The position numbers and the translations under genes were made by a program. Positions 26,125-36,013 of a stretch of DNA of 64,000 nucleotides are shown here, in pieces (position 1 is the first letter of the stretch; every line of letters begins with the position of its first letter). Under the pieces are notes generated by a model. The model saw only the letters and a list, made by a program, of their open reading frames with translations, had not been told where the DNA came from and ran no database searches. Origin of the DNA: Hoeflea algicola (lineage in GTDB: Bacteria; Pseudomonadota; Alphaproteobacteria; Rhizobiales; Rhizobiaceae); assembly GCF_026619415.1 (NCBI RefSeq), contig NZ_JAOVZR010000001.1:1054001-1118000 (forward strand), in the 5' to 3' direction.

Positions 26125-26805
26125 ATGCCCCTCACCTATGCCATCGGCGATGTTCATGGCCGCAGCGACCTACTGGCGGCACTGCTGGAGGCGATCGGCG
26201 AGGACATGGCCGGGCGTGTGGCGCGGATCGTTTTTCTGGGCGATGTCATCGACCGCGGGCCCGACAGCCGAGGCTGCCTTGATCTGGTGATCGGGGCGTT
26301 GGCCCAATACCCCGATTCGCGGCTGGTGCTGGGCAATCACGAGGAATTCCTGCTGCGCTTCATCACTCCTGATGACGATCACCAAGACGTGGTGCGGGTT
26401 TGGTATCCCAATGGCGGTATCGCCACCCTGCAGTCCTACGGGCTGGATGCGCGTGATCCGATCGACAGCCTCGCCACAACGTTCACCCGCGAATTTCCCG
26501 GCCATATCGCCACACTTCGCGCCGCCAGCTGGATGGTCGAAGGTGAGCACCATGCCCTCGTCCATGGAGGCATCGATCCACATCTCGGGCTCGCAGCCCA
26601 GGAACCCCGCACCACCCGCTGGATCCGCGAAAAATTCCTTAGCTTCGCCGGGCCACTGCCCAAGACCATCGTTCACGGCCATACGCCGACCGAATCGAGC
26701 CTGCCGGAAATCCACCCGAATCGCATCGCCATCGACACCGGTGCCTATTATTCCGGCCACCTCACCTGTGTGGTTCTTAACGGCGCCACAGCACCCGGTT
26801 CCTGA
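26125..26805 (+). CDS. Calcineurin-like serine/threonine phosphatase
   Basis: A 226-residue metallophosphoesterase. All five family motifs are visible in order: GDVHGR (9-14), GDVIDRGPD, GNHEEF, VHGGID and VHGHTP, which supply the two metal sites. The group includes PrpA/PrpB-type and diadenosine-tetraphosphatase-related enzymes. The ATG at 26125 follows GGAG; an upstream in-frame ATG at 26092 lacks a ribosome binding site. It stands alone between the thermonuclease and PhnA-like genes. Confidence 0.9.
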   Translation: MPLTYAIGDVHGRSDLLAALLEAIGEDMAGRVARIVFLGDVIDRGPDSRGCLDLVIGALAQYPDSRLVLGNHEEFLLRFITPDDDHQDVVRVWYPNGGIATLQSYGLDARDPIDSLATTFTREFPGHIATLRAASWMVEGEHHALVHGGIDPHLGLAAQEPRTTRWIREKFLSFAGPLPKTIVHGHTPTESSLPEIHPNRIAIDTGAYYSGHLTCVVLNGATAPGS

Positions 26806-26958
26806 CCACCAGCGTCCATGACGGGCAGATCACTGTACGCCAGGCACAGCCACTCGACCGCTGCTGACGTTTTTTCCGGACAATCCGGCGCTCACCCCTT
26901 TTCATTTCCCGTCTCCGCGGGCTAAACCTCTGCGAACTCAAACACAAAGGCGAACGAG

Positions 26959-27178
26959 ATGAGCGACGAAACCCGGGATCTCGAACGGCACGGTATTGAA
27001 CGATGGCGACAATGTCACCGTGATCAAGGACCTCAAGGTCAAGGGCACCTCGTCGACCGTCAAGCGCGGCACTATGGTCAAGGGCATCCGGCTGACCGGC
27101 AATCCCGACGAGGTCGAATGCCGGGTCGAAAAGATCAAGGGGCTGGTGCTGCGCACCGAGTTTTTGAAAAAGGCCTGA
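26959..27178 (+). pseudogene. PhnA/YjdM-like small protein, frame broken by one nucleotide
   Basis: The ATG at 26959 with the ribosome binding site AACGAGATG area starts MSDETRD, but the family continuation NGTVLNDGDNVTVIKDLKVK is in another frame, reached only if one nucleotide is removed near 26979-26982 (GATCTCG). The rest (KRGTMVKGIRLTGNPDEVEC, ending FLKKA) is the complete short form of the so-called alkylphosphonate utilisation protein, about 72 residues. Translation could alternatively start at TTG 26996 and give a 60-residue protein. Function of the family is uncertain. Confidence 0.7.
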
Positions 27179-27244
27179 GGGCGCACAGCCCTTATCGGCA
27201 TCATCCCCGGGCGTGCTCCGGGGATGCCTCCCACGCCTCCGGCG

Positions 27245-28444
27245 TCAGGTTTTGCCAATACGCCTTGCCAGCGGTGTCGAACTCAGGCCGTGGGCAAGGA
27301 TCGAAAACGCCACCGTCATCGAAACGCAGGCCAGCAGCTCGTCCGCGTTGGCAAACACGTATTCGTCCATGATGATCAGCGTGAACAGGATCGAGGCCAA
27401 CCCGCGCGGCCCGAACCAGCCTAAAAACAGCTTCTCCTTGATCTTGAGCCCGGTGCCCAGCAGCGACAGCCAGATCGCCGCCATCCGCACCACGGTGAGA
27501 AACAGCACGGCAATGATCACAGCACTTGCCGTGGCATGCTCAATGCCGTCGGGCAGCAACAGCGCGCCAAACACCAGAAACGACGTCATCGTCAGCAATT
27601 GCCCGGCGCCATCCATGAATTCGCGGATGAAGCGGATATGGTGCCGATAGGTGTTTCCGAACACCATGCCGCCGACAAAGGCGGCGATAAAACCATTGCC
27701 ACCAATCACCTCGGCAAACACATATGCAGCAAAGGCGGTTGCCACAAACACCACGCCCTCGGCGGATTCGGCAATCAGCTGCCGAGTTTGCGCCAGATCG
27801 AGCAGCCGCGCCACGCTCCAGCCGACCGCAATGCCCGCCAGCGGCCCGAGCACGATCTGGATCAGGGCGGCGATGGCAAGCCCGTCGGTATTGGCGTCCG
27901 ACACCCCCGCCGAGGCCAGGATCGCGCCCAGCAGCACCACCGGCAGCACCAGTCCATCATTGAGCCCGCTTTCGACATTGATTGTTTCACTCAGCCGCTC
28001 CGGCACATCAGGGCTCGAAACCACGGCTTGTCCGAGCGCCGCATCGGTGGGCGAAAGCAGCGCCGCCGTCAGCAACGCCATCGCAATCCCGCCCTCGGGG
28101 CTGATCAGGTAAACCGCCAGCGTTCCAAAAATAAGCGACAGCGGCAGGCCGATCAAAAGCATCCGGCCCGGCAACTGCCAATTCTGCTTGAGCTGGGAAA
28201 ACCGCACATGCGAGGCATCGGCGAACAGCACCAGCACCAGCGTGAATTCCGCCAGCAACCGCTTGCCCTCGCTCAGAATTTCCGGCGGCGCGGCGGCACG
28301 CAACGGGTCGGAGACCAGATACCCCACCCCCATGAAGATTATCGGCAGCGTCAGCAGCGACCGATCAACCGCTTTCGTCAACAACGAATAGGCAATGAAG
28401 GCCGCCAATATGCCCAGGATCACCCAGTCAAAGTCGACGCCCAT
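27245..28444 (-). CDS. Cation:proton antiporter (CPA1/NhaP type)
   Basis: A 399-residue inner-membrane protein with about eleven hydrophobic helices. ALLSPTDAALGQAVV and ESGLNDGLVLPVVLL carry the paired acidic residues of the CPA1 ion-binding site. These carriers exchange Na+ or K+ for H+ and help pH and salt balance. It ends soon after the last helix with no large cytoplasmic domain. The start at 28444 is the only good ATG; no operon partner is adjacent. Confidence 0.9.
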   Translation of the reverse strand: MGVDFDWVILGILAAFIAYSLLTKAVDRSLLTLPIIFMGVGYLVSDPLRAAAPPEILSEGKRLLAEFTLVLVLFADASHVRFSQLKQNWQLPGRMLLIGLPLSLIFGTLAVYLISPEGGIAMALLTAALLSPTDAALGQAVVSSPDVPERLSETINVESGLNDGLVLPVVLLGAILASAGVSDANTDGLAIAALIQIVLGPLAGIAVGWSVARLLDLAQTRQLIAESAEGVVFVATAFAAYVFAEVIGGNGFIAAFVGGMVFGNTYRHHIRFIREFMDGAGQLLTMTSFLVFGALLLPDGIEHATASAVIIAVLFLTVVRMAAIWLSLLGTGLKIKEKLFLGWFGPRGLASILFTLIIMDEYVFANADELLACVSMTVAFSILAHGLSSTPLARRIGKT

Positions 28445-28578
28445 GCCGCGTCCTTTCCGTTCACGAATCCGGTTGCCGGACGACTATGGCGCGCGGCAGT
28501 GCGCATGGCTACCGCCATCAGGCAATTGATCAATCAAAGCTGTAGGCTGGACCGTGAGCGACCGGGTGGTTCGGGCCG

Positions 28579-30057
28579 TCAGGTGCCGCAATAGGTAGTG
28601 TAGGCGCCAAATCCAGAGGGCGCGCCCAGCGCATAGACTTCCAGTCCGGCGCGCGCCTCAAATGGGTTTGCCAACACCTCGACCAGCCGTTCGAACGGCT
28701 TGAGATCGCCTTTGGCTGCCGCCTCAAGGGCTGCTTCCACCATGTGGTTGCGCGGGATATAGACCGGATTGGCGCGGTTCATCGCCGCAGCACGCTCTTG
28801 GACCGTGCCCGGCTCACGCAGCAACCGCTCCCGATAGGCTGCAAGCCAGCCATCGAAGACGGCAGGATCGTCAAACAAGGTCCGTGCGGCTTCAGCTTGG
28901 CCCGCTGCGACATGGGAGAGGCTGCGGAACAGCTGCGTGAAATCAACATTCTGGCCTTCCATCACCGAAAACAGGTCGGTGGCAAGTTCCATGTCAGTAT
29001 CTTCCTCGCACTCAAGGCCAAGTTTTTGGCGCATACCTTCAAGCCATGCGTCCTGATAGGCTTCTGGAAAACCGTTTATTACCTCGCTCGCCATCCGCAC
29101 CGCCGCATCGCTGTCATCGGGGTTGATCAGGTCGAGCAGGGTTTCAGCCAGCCGCGCCAGATTCCACTGGGCAATTTGCGGCTGGTTGCCATAGGCGTAA
29201 CGCCCGTTCTGGTCGATTGACGAGAACACCATCTTCGGGTCGTAGACATCGAGAAAGGCGCAGGGGCCGTAATCGATGGTCTCACCGGAAATCGTCATGT
29301 TGTCGGTGTTCATCACCCCGTGCACGAAGCCAATCAGCATCCACTTGGCAATCAGCGCCGCCTGCCGGTCGCGCACCTGCACAAGCAGTTGCAGATAACG
29401 GTCGGGCTTGCCTGCGAGCGCCGGGTAGTGTCGGGCGATGGCGTAGTCGGCGAGTTGCCGCAAACGGTCGGTTTCGCCGCGCGCTGCAAAGAACTGGAAC
29501 GTGCCCACCCGCAAATGGCTCGACGCCACCCGCGCCAGCACAGCACCTTGTTCCGCGCCGGCCTGACGCATGATGCTTTCGCCGGTCATTACTGCCGCCA
29601 GCGCCCGCGTGGTCGGCACGCCCAGCGCATGCATCGCCTCCCCGATGATATATTCACGCAGCACCGGCCCGAGCACCGCCTTGCCATCGCCACCGCGTGA
29701 AAACGGCGTCCGGCCGGAACCTTTGAGGTGGAGGTCGCGGCGCTCGTCGTGGCTGTCGATCACCTCTCCCAGAAGCAGCGCCCGGCCGTCGCCGAGCTGC
29801 GGTGAAAAACCGCCGAATTGGTGCCCGGCATAGGCCATCGCCAGCGGTGTAGCTCCCTCCGGCGCTGTATGGCCCGAAAGAATGGCTGCACCCTCGGCGC
29901 TGTCGAGCGCATCGGCATCAAGCCCCAGCTCCACCGCCAGTTCTCGATTGAAGCGGACCAGTTTCGGTGCAGGCACCTCGGCGCCCTTCCATGGTACGTA
30001 AAACCCTTCGAGTTCGCGCGCGTAGCTGTTGTCGAATTTCAGTCCTGCAATGCTCAT
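28579..30057 (-). CDS. selO: Protein adenylyltransferase SelO (YdiU/UPF0061)
   Basis: A 492-residue pseudokinase-fold enzyme that in known members transfers AMP from ATP to protein Ser/Thr/Tyr in response to redox stress. HQFGGF (79-84), LHLKGSGRTPFSRGGDG (109-125, with K112) and MNTDNMTISG mid-protein are the family landmarks. It ends TYCGT, keeping a Cys near the C-terminus. The ATG at 30057 has GGGA at a proper distance; the ATG three codons upstream does not. It precedes msrAB and a thioredoxin-fold gene on the same strand, which fits a redox-stress neighbourhood. Confidence 0.93.
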   Translation of the reverse strand: MSIAGLKFDNSYARELEGFYVPWKGAEVPAPKLVRFNRELAVELGLDADALDSAEGAAILSGHTAPEGATPLAMAYAGHQFGGFSPQLGDGRALLLGEVIDSHDERRDLHLKGSGRTPFSRGGDGKAVLGPVLREYIIGEAMHALGVPTTRALAAVMTGESIMRQAGAEQGAVLARVASSHLRVGTFQFFAARGETDRLRQLADYAIARHYPALAGKPDRYLQLLVQVRDRQAALIAKWMLIGFVHGVMNTDNMTISGETIDYGPCAFLDVYDPKMVFSSIDQNGRYAYGNQPQIAQWNLARLAETLLDLINPDDSDAAVRMASEVINGFPEAYQDAWLEGMRQKLGLECEEDTDMELATDLFSVMEGQNVDFTQLFRSLSHVAAGQAEAARTLFDDPAVFDGWLAAYRERLLREPGTVQERAAAMNRANPVYIPRNHMVEAALEAAAKGDLKPFERLVEVLANPFEARAGLEVYALGAPSGFGAYTTYCGT

Positions 30058-30107
30058 TGGCTTCATTCCCTGTTGCGTCGCACGCCGATACCAGCGCCGG
30101 CGCCCAC

Positions 30108-30605
30108 TCAATCGATCTCGAATTCCAGGCTCTCAAATCCCAGCGCTTCCAGGAAGCGACGCGGGTCGAGACCGAAATCGGCATAGATAACCTGATTGTT
30201 CTGATCGATGATAGTAAACCACGGCGTGCCCGCCGAGCGGTAATCCTGCATGAAACTCGGATAGGTCTCATCTTCCCGCGCCAGGTCATGGCCGAACGGA
30301 ATGGGAAGTTCAAAGCGTTGCTGGTTGATCCTGAGCTTGTCGACGGTGTTGTCCTTGAAGTCCTCGAACACCGTCTGGATCGCCGCAAAGCCGACGCCCC
30401 GTGCAGCCAAGTGATGATGCAGATAGCGCAGCACCGGAAAGCCGCGCGAATGGCATCCGGGACAGGCATGCTGGAAGCAAAACAAGATCTTCAGGCCGCC
30501 ACCCAACTCGGACAAGGCCAACGGGGGCCGCGCCTGCCCTTCGCCGTCAATCCAGTGCTGACCCCTCAGTTCCGGTGCGGTGCGGTGTAGAGAGCCGAAT
30601 TGCAT
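30108..30605 (-). CDS. Thioredoxin-fold redoxin
   Basis: A 165-residue protein with CPGC (C48, C51) in FCFQHACPGCHSRGFPVL and a later TPWFTIIDQNNQVIYADF strand-cis-Pro region, the layout of thioredoxin/TlpA/AhpC-like redoxins. It has no signal peptide, so it should act in the cytoplasm. AAAGGT upstream supports the ATG at 30605. Directly upstream of selO (50-nt gap) on the same strand; the pair may act together in redox control, but this is inference. Confidence 0.85.
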   Translation of the reverse strand: MQFGSLHRTAPELRGQHWIDGEGQARPPLALSELGGGLKILFCFQHACPGCHSRGFPVLRYLHHHLAARGVGFAAIQTVFEDFKDNTVDKLRINQQRFELPIPFGHDLAREDETYPSFMQDYRSAGTPWFTIIDQNNQVIYADFGLDPRRFLEALGFESLEFEID

Positions 30606-30718
30606 GACGTGACCTTTCCGCAGTCTTGCACCGGGCCTGGGCAGCCGCCCGATACCGTCGCAGTGGCAATATCGGTTATTGCCACTGGCTCCTTTATCGT
30701 CAAGCCTATGGGCTTGAG

Positions 30719-31225
30719 CTACTCGGCCGCCTCGCGTCTGGGCAACACCCAGTCGGGCCGTGGGAAATGGCAACTATAGCCATTGGGAATCCGTTCAAGA
30801 TAGTCCTGATGCTCAGGCTCCGCTTCCCAAAACTCACCCACCGGTTCAACCTCGGTCACAACCTTGCCTGGCCATAGCCCAGAAGCATTGACATCGGCGA
30901 TGGTGTCGAGCGCAATCTGGCGTTGCTCTTCGTCGGTGTAGTAGATCGCCGAGCGGTAGGACATGCCGCGGTCATTACCCTGCCGATTCGGGGTTGATGG
31001 ATCGTGGATCTGGAAGAAGAATTCCAGAAGCTGGCGATAACTGATCCGGTTGGTATCATAGATGATCTCGACTCCCTCGGCATGGGTACCGTGATCGCGG
31101 TAGGTGGCATTTTCCACATCACCACCGGTATAGCCGACGCGGGTATTCAAAACGCCCGGAAGTTTGCGGATCAGATTCTGCATACCCCAAAAGCATCCCC
31201 CGGCTAGTACTGCACGTTCAGTCAT
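30719..31225 (-). CDS. msrA: Peptide-methionine (S)-S-oxide reductase
   Basis: A 168-residue MsrA. GCFWG with the catalytic C11 is at 10-14, and [12 protein letters not shown] and the HQDYLE motif follow. It repairs the S-epimer of methionine sulfoxide in proteins. Its ATG (31223-31225) directly abuts the msrB stop codon (31226-31228), so the two are co-translated. Confidence 0.95.
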   Translation of the reverse strand: MTERAVLAGGCFWGMQNLIRKLPGVLNTRVGYTGGDVENATYRDHGTHAEGVEIIYDTNRISYRQLLEFFFQIHDPSTPNRQGNDRGMSYRSAIYYTDEEQRQIALDTIADVNASGLWPGKVVTEVEPVGEFWEAEPEHQDYLERIPNGYSCHFPRPDWVLPRREAAE

Positions 31226-31675
31226 CTAGATATCCTCTACTTGTTCAATATATTCGCCATAGCCTTCGGCTTCCATTTCGTCCTTTGGAACGAACCTCAG
31301 CGAGGCGGAATTGATGCAATAACGGAGCCCTCCCCGGTCCTGCGGTCCGTCAGGGAACACATGGCCGAGATGGCTGTCACCATGTTTGGAGCGCACCTCG
31401 ATGCGGACCATGCCAAGGCTGGCATCCCGCAATTCGGTGACGTGCGCGGGTACGATCGGTTTGGTGAAACTGGGCCAGCCACAACCGCTTTCAAACTTGT
31501 CGGACGAGGCAAACAACGGCTCTCCCGAAACAATGTCGACATAGATTCCAGCAGCCTTGTTATCGTTGTATTCACCCGTAAACGGCCGTTCGGTGCCGTT
31601 TTGCTGGGTCACTCGGAATTGCTCCGGCGTCAACGCGGCGATGGCATCTTTGGACTTTGAAAACGCTTTACTCAT
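31226..31675 (-). CDS. msrB: Peptide-methionine (R)-S-oxide reductase
   Basis: A 149-residue MsrB with the catalytic Cys at 120 (RYCINSAS) and a possible resolving Cys at 65 (ESGCGWPSF). The zinc-binding CxxC pairs of many MsrB proteins are absent (GIYVDIVSG in the first position), so it is the zinc-free form. It repairs the R-epimer and complements MsrA, encoded immediately downstream. The ATG at 31675 follows CAGGGA; the longer frame to 31744 is not supported. Confidence 0.95.
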   Translation of the reverse strand: MSKAFSKSKDAIAALTPEQFRVTQQNGTERPFTGEYNDNKAAGIYVDIVSGEPLFASSDKFESGCGWPSFTKPIVPAHVTELRDASLGMVRIEVRSKHGDSHLGHVFPDGPQDRGGLRYCINSASLRFVPKDEMEAEGYGEYIEQVEDI

Positions 31676-31818
31676 GGATTGGTTCCCTGCAGGATGATCG
31701 ATCTTATCAAACACCAAAATGTGGCTCTTTGGAGAGAATTTCAATCACCGGCGACGACGCGTCGCAGGCTGTAACGCCCGCAACCGTTCAACTTGTGGTG
31801 ATCATGCTTGAAAGCGGC

Positions 31819-34800
31819 TCAATATTCGCGTTCGAAGAAGATGCCGCCCTTGGTTTCTCCGTCCGCACCGGCTTCGCCACGCAACTTGACGCCGCGGCCG
31901 ATATCCAGATCGATGCGCGCCTTGCTGGATCCGGCACCGGTGCCGCTCTCGAGTCCCAAATAGGTCCGGTCATTGAGGTATTTTCCGACCCCCAGCGAGG
32001 TTTCGCCGGTGTCCTCGTCGGTGCGCACGTCGATATCGTCAACGCCAGTGGCCCGGCGTAGTTTCTCCACCAATCCGCCGCCCTTGACCACACCGGTCAG
32101 TTGTCCTGCGGCTTCGGCCAATTGGGCAATCTGAATCGCCGAAAGATCGTTGAGCGAGCGGCCGAAGATCAGCAACGCCAACACTTCATCTTCGGGCAAT
32201 TCCGGACTCGATGTGAAGCTGAATTCAGGCCGATCGGCCGGCCCGGTCACCAGAACCGTGACAGTCGTACTGCCGGCCCGGTTCGATGCGGCGAAATCCA
32301 GAACTGGAACCATCGATCCGGCAAAGCCGATCTTGCCCCTATCAAAATCAAGCCGTTTGCCCAGAATGCTCAACCGGCCCCGCTCCAGCTCGAATCCCCC
32401 GGCGGCCGAGGGCGAATTCGAGCTGCCGGACAACCGCACCGATCCTGCAAGTTCCACGTCCATCCCCCGGCCGCGAACAAAGATCCGGGTTGCACGGACG
32501 GTCAGATCAAGCCCAAGTCCGCCCGAACCGCCGCCGCCAGCATCCGCCGACAACCGCTCGGATTGCGCTTCCACAGCTGCTGATGCGTTCTTGTGGGTAA
32601 CATCAAGCTGTGAAATCGAGGCCGGCAGACTATCGGGCACGGTAATCGTCGTCTCGTCGAGTTGCACCGTGCCACTAAGCGACGGTCGTTCCAGAAGCGC
32701 GCCCGAAAGCGCCAAATCGGCATCAAAGCGTGTCGCCACCATCTGGCCGTCAGCATAGCGTCCGCGCATCACTTTGAGTTTCAAATCAGCTGGGTAGCCT
32801 GATCCAGGTTGAATACCGATGGTTCCCGAACCGCTGATCTGGCCACCAGAGGACAATGTTCCGGATAGCGACCGGATCGATGCCTGACCTGGTGTCAACC
32901 CCACTTCGGCCGTCAGCTTGTCAATTGCCAACCCGGACCGGCCATCGACCAGCCGCGCATCCGATGTCGATATTGTCCCGGCGATCTGCGGCGCCGCCGC
33001 CGTTCCGGAAATCGAGATGTCGGCATTGGCGGCACCACTGAGCGCCAGCCCCTGCGCGGCCAGTTGCCGCGAAAGCAGAGAGAACGGCACCGTGCCGTTG
33101 ATATTGGCAGACAATTGCTTTGCACCGGCGGTATCGAGGCCACCGGTCGCAGTAAAAGACAGACCACTGCCTTCCGCCCGAGCGTTGAAGCTGAGCCTGC
33201 CGCCTTGAAGACCGCCGGTCGCCGTAACCGCCAGCGGCACGTCGGCGACAGAGGAGGCCGCGGCTGCCCGCAGATTGCTGACATTGAGATCATAACTGAC
33301 CACCGGTGCCGCACCAGTGCCGCCGATCTTGACCTGCCCCGACAGCGTTCCCGAAAGCCCCGCGCCCGGCGCGACCGCGTTGGCCGATGCAAGCGGCAAC
33401 CCTGACAGGTCTGCGACAATATCGAGTTTCTCGCCAGCGGTGCCCGACACCGCGATCCGGCCACCGCCGGGCGAAATCGCCAACCGTTCTATGTTGGCCA
33501 CCCCGTCACGGATCACCACCCGCGCCGGGTCACTCAGCGTTATGGCCAGCCCCTGGTAGGCGGTGCGCCCGCTTTCAAACTCCAGTTCAGTTCCTGCCTC
33601 ACCCGGCCGAACCCGTCCCTTGAGCGCAACCGGGAACCCGGCGGCTTGCGCCTTGGCGTCAAACACCGTCCACCCCTGTGCCTGCGAAAACTCGACCCGC
33701 AGCCCCGATACATCCGTCTCACCAGCCTTCACTGAGGCAACATCCAGCGTGCCCACAGGGCTTGGCGTGCCCATCAGATCATCCACGCTCAGGGCGATAC
33801 GCGCATCGCGCACCGCATAGCCCTCACCGCTCAATTTCGGGAAATCCAGTGCTATGTCAGCCAGAGAACGGCTGTCGCGCACGTCAAATTTGATCGTGCC
33901 GCCGCCATTGCCGCTAATGTTCTGCAAGGCCAGCGCTGCCAATGGGCCAATGCCTTTCAGATCGAGTTCAATTGTGCCCTTGGGACGGTAGGTCTCGTCA
34001 AGAACCAGCGTTCCGGAAATCAGGTTGTCAGCCACCTGCAGCCGCAACGGGTCGATCTGCACCACCCCACCGGCCTGCGCCAGCCTGGCTGTTCCGGCAA
34101 TCGGTTGCCCGTCAAGGGTTCCGCTCAGCTCGATATCCGCCTGCGGCGCCGCGGTATCGGCCACGCCGCTGGCTTCAAGCAGCAGTCCGGAAAGGTCTCG
34201 CCCCTGAACAGCCAGCGCATTGCCCGACAGTTTTGCTTCAAACGCCGGCGCGGAACTCTGTCCCGAGAGCGTCGCCGAGAGTTTCAGCCCGCCGCTGACC
34301 GCCGTATTAAAACCTGCCAGATTGCTCAGCTCGGCCTCGACATCACCGGCAATCTGGCCATCGCTGTCGAGCGCCACGCCACCCGATGCGGTGGCGAATT
34401 GGGAAGAAAGCTGAAAGTCACGCACCGAAACCGAACCGACGTCGTCGCGAACCACCTCGGCTATAAATTTGAGCTCTTCGCCGAGCACGCCCCCGGCCTG
34501 ATCCGACAGCACTGCGCTGCGCACAGCCCCTGAAAGGCGGGCAGCAAGGTCACCGGCAGTCCCGACGGTGATGTCTTCGAGCGCAACATTGGTGACACCG
34601 GATTTAAGCGTAATCTTGTCGCTGCTGACAGACCCATCTTCGGCCAGAGCCACCGCCCCAGATACATTAACGCCACCGGCAACCGCGCGGGCGACGATCT
34701 CGTTGGTCGATCCGACCGCGCCAATATCGAGTTTGATGGTTCCCTCGCCGCTGCGGGTGGCCATCGAAAATTGCCCGAAATCAACCACCGCCGACACCTC

Positions 34801-36012
34801 GTCGGCACTGAAATCGGCACCCTCGATGCGCGCGGTCGAAGCCACCAGATGGATGCTCGCCTCCTCGGCATTGCCCGACACCCGCATTTCCGCTTCAGGA
34901 ACGGACAGGCTGACCTGCGCGCCGTCCGTGCCGAAACTCAGCATCCCGGCACCCGGTTGCGGCGAGATCGACGCGGTCAGATCGACTTCGCCCTCTAGCG
35001 CCACCCGGCCACGTCCTTCCGCCGACAGCCGCGCCGAGGCAAAGGTGAAGATGTCGATCACCGCGCCGCTGCGGTCCGGCTCAATCACCCCTTCAAGGCT
35101 CAACGCGCTGCGTCCTGCAACAATCTGGCTAAGCGTTGGCGGCAGGAACTGCTCAAACGCGCCTTCGGCCTGCAGCGAAACTGCTTCGCCAGCTTCACCG
35201 GCGATCAGTTGCAAATGCGCTTCGGCAACAATTTCATCGTTGATCGTGCCGGCCACATTGAGTTTCCAGTCGGCAAGCGTGCCTTGCGACGTTGCGCTGA
35301 CGCTGATGGCATCCTGCGGCGCCAGTTGCAGCAAATGCGCCAGCACTCCCCCCGGTGGTTCCGACAGCTTGGCAGAAACATTGAGCAGGTCCTCGCCCTT
35401 CCGGTAATCCGCATCGACAGTAAGTTCGCCGCCAACCCCATCGATCCGCTTGACCACGAGATCGGCCAGCGCGGTGGAAACACTCGCATCGACCTGGAGA
35501 CTGCCCTTCGCCTCAAGCCGAGCCACCCGGCCGGCAACCGGTTCGCCAAGCAGAATGTCGGGCGCGGACAGCCGCTTGATATCCAGCGCCAGTGGCAGCA
35601 CCAGTTCGCTGCTTACTTCATCTTGCTTCTCTGCAGGTTTCGGTAAACGTGCCAACTCGACCCGCTCAATGGTCAGATCATCAATCGCCAGCCCGGCGCT
35701 GAGTAGCGCCAGCGGCGACCAATCGATCTTGATGCCTTTGATCAGCAGCCACGGCTCGCCCTCGGCATCCTTGACCAACACATGACCGATCGACGTCGAG
35801 CCCGACAACAACCCGTCGATCCGGTCGATCTCAACGCTCTGCTCCGCCCCCGACCCGAGGCGGTTCAGTGTCAGCACAATCAGCCGCCCGCCAGGCGTGG
35901 TCGAAACCAGCAGAATCAGAAAGGCGGCGATGACAAGAATGAGAATGATGAACCACCGCGCCGCGCGCCAGAACACTCCCGGGCGCCGTTTGCTCGTTGT
36001 TGCGGCGGTCAT
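31819..36012 (-). CDS. tamB: Translocation and assembly module inner-membrane protein TamB
   Basis: A 1397-residue AsmA/TamB-type protein. One N-terminal membrane helix (about 17-38, WFIILILVIAAFLILLVS) anchors a very long beta-rich repeat region that spans the periplasm; the C-terminal DUF490 domain ends DGETKGGIFFEREY. TamB works with TamA in moving proteins or lipids to the outer membrane. tamA lies directly upstream with a 1-nt gap, so the operon is tamA-tamB. Confidence 0.95.
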   Translation of the reverse strand: MTAATTSKRRPGVFWRAARWFIILILVIAAFLILLVSTTPGGRLIVLTLNRLGSGAEQSVEIDRIDGLLSGSTSIGHVLVKDAEGEPWLLIKGIKIDWSPLALLSAGLAIDDLTIERVELARLPKPAEKQDEVSSELVLPLALDIKRLSAPDILLGEPVAGRVARLEAKGSLQVDASVSTALADLVVKRIDGVGGELTVDADYRKGEDLLNVSAKLSEPPGGVLAHLLQLAPQDAISVSATSQGTLADWKLNVAGTINDEIVAEAHLQLIAGEAGEAVSLQAEGAFEQFLPPTLSQIVAGRSALSLEGVIEPDRSGAVIDIFTFASARLSAEGRGRVALEGEVDLTASISPQPGAGMLSFGTDGAQVSLSVPEAEMRVSGNAEEASIHLVASTARIEGADFSADEVSAVVDFGQFSMATRSGEGTIKLDIGAVGSTNEIVARAVAGGVNVSGAVALAEDGSVSSDKITLKSGVTNVALEDITVGTAGDLAARLSGAVRSAVLSDQAGGVLGEELKFIAEVVRDDVGSVSVRDFQLSSQFATASGGVALDSDGQIAGDVEAELSNLAGFNTAVSGGLKLSATLSGQSSAPAFEAKLSGNALAVQGRDLSGLLLEASGVADTAAPQADIELSGTLDGQPIAGTARLAQAGGVVQIDPLRLQVADNLISGTLVLDETYRPKGTIELDLKGIGPLAALALQNISGNGGGTIKFDVRDSRSLADIALDFPKLSGEGYAVRDARIALSVDDLMGTPSPVGTLDVASVKAGETDVSGLRVEFSQAQGWTVFDAKAQAAGFPVALKGRVRPGEAGTELEFESGRTAYQGLAITLSDPARVVIRDGVANIERLAISPGGGRIAVSGTAGEKLDIVADLSGLPLASANAVAPGAGLSGTLSGQVKIGGTGAAPVVSYDLNVSNLRAAAASSVADVPLAVTATGGLQGGRLSFNARAEGSGLSFTATGGLDTAGAKQLSANINGTVPFSLLSRQLAAQGLALSGAANADISISGTAAAPQIAGTISTSDARLVDGRSGLAIDKLTAEVGLTPGQASIRSLSGTLSSGGQISGSGTIGIQPGSGYPADLKLKVMRGRYADGQMVATRFDADLALSGALLERPSLSGTVQLDETTITVPDSLPASISQLDVTHKNASAAVEAQSERLSADAGGGGSGGLGLDLTVRATRIFVRGRGMDVELAGSVRLSGSSNSPSAAGGFELERGRLSILGKRLDFDRGKIGFAGSMVPVLDFAASNRAGSTTVTVLVTGPADRPEFSFTSSPELPEDEVLALLIFGRSLNDLSAIQIAQLAEAAGQLTGVVKGGGLVEKLRRATGVDDIDVRTDEDTGETSLGVGKYLNDRTYLGLESGTGAGSSKARIDLDIGRGVKLRGEAGADGETKGGIFFEREY

Positions 36013-36013
36013 C

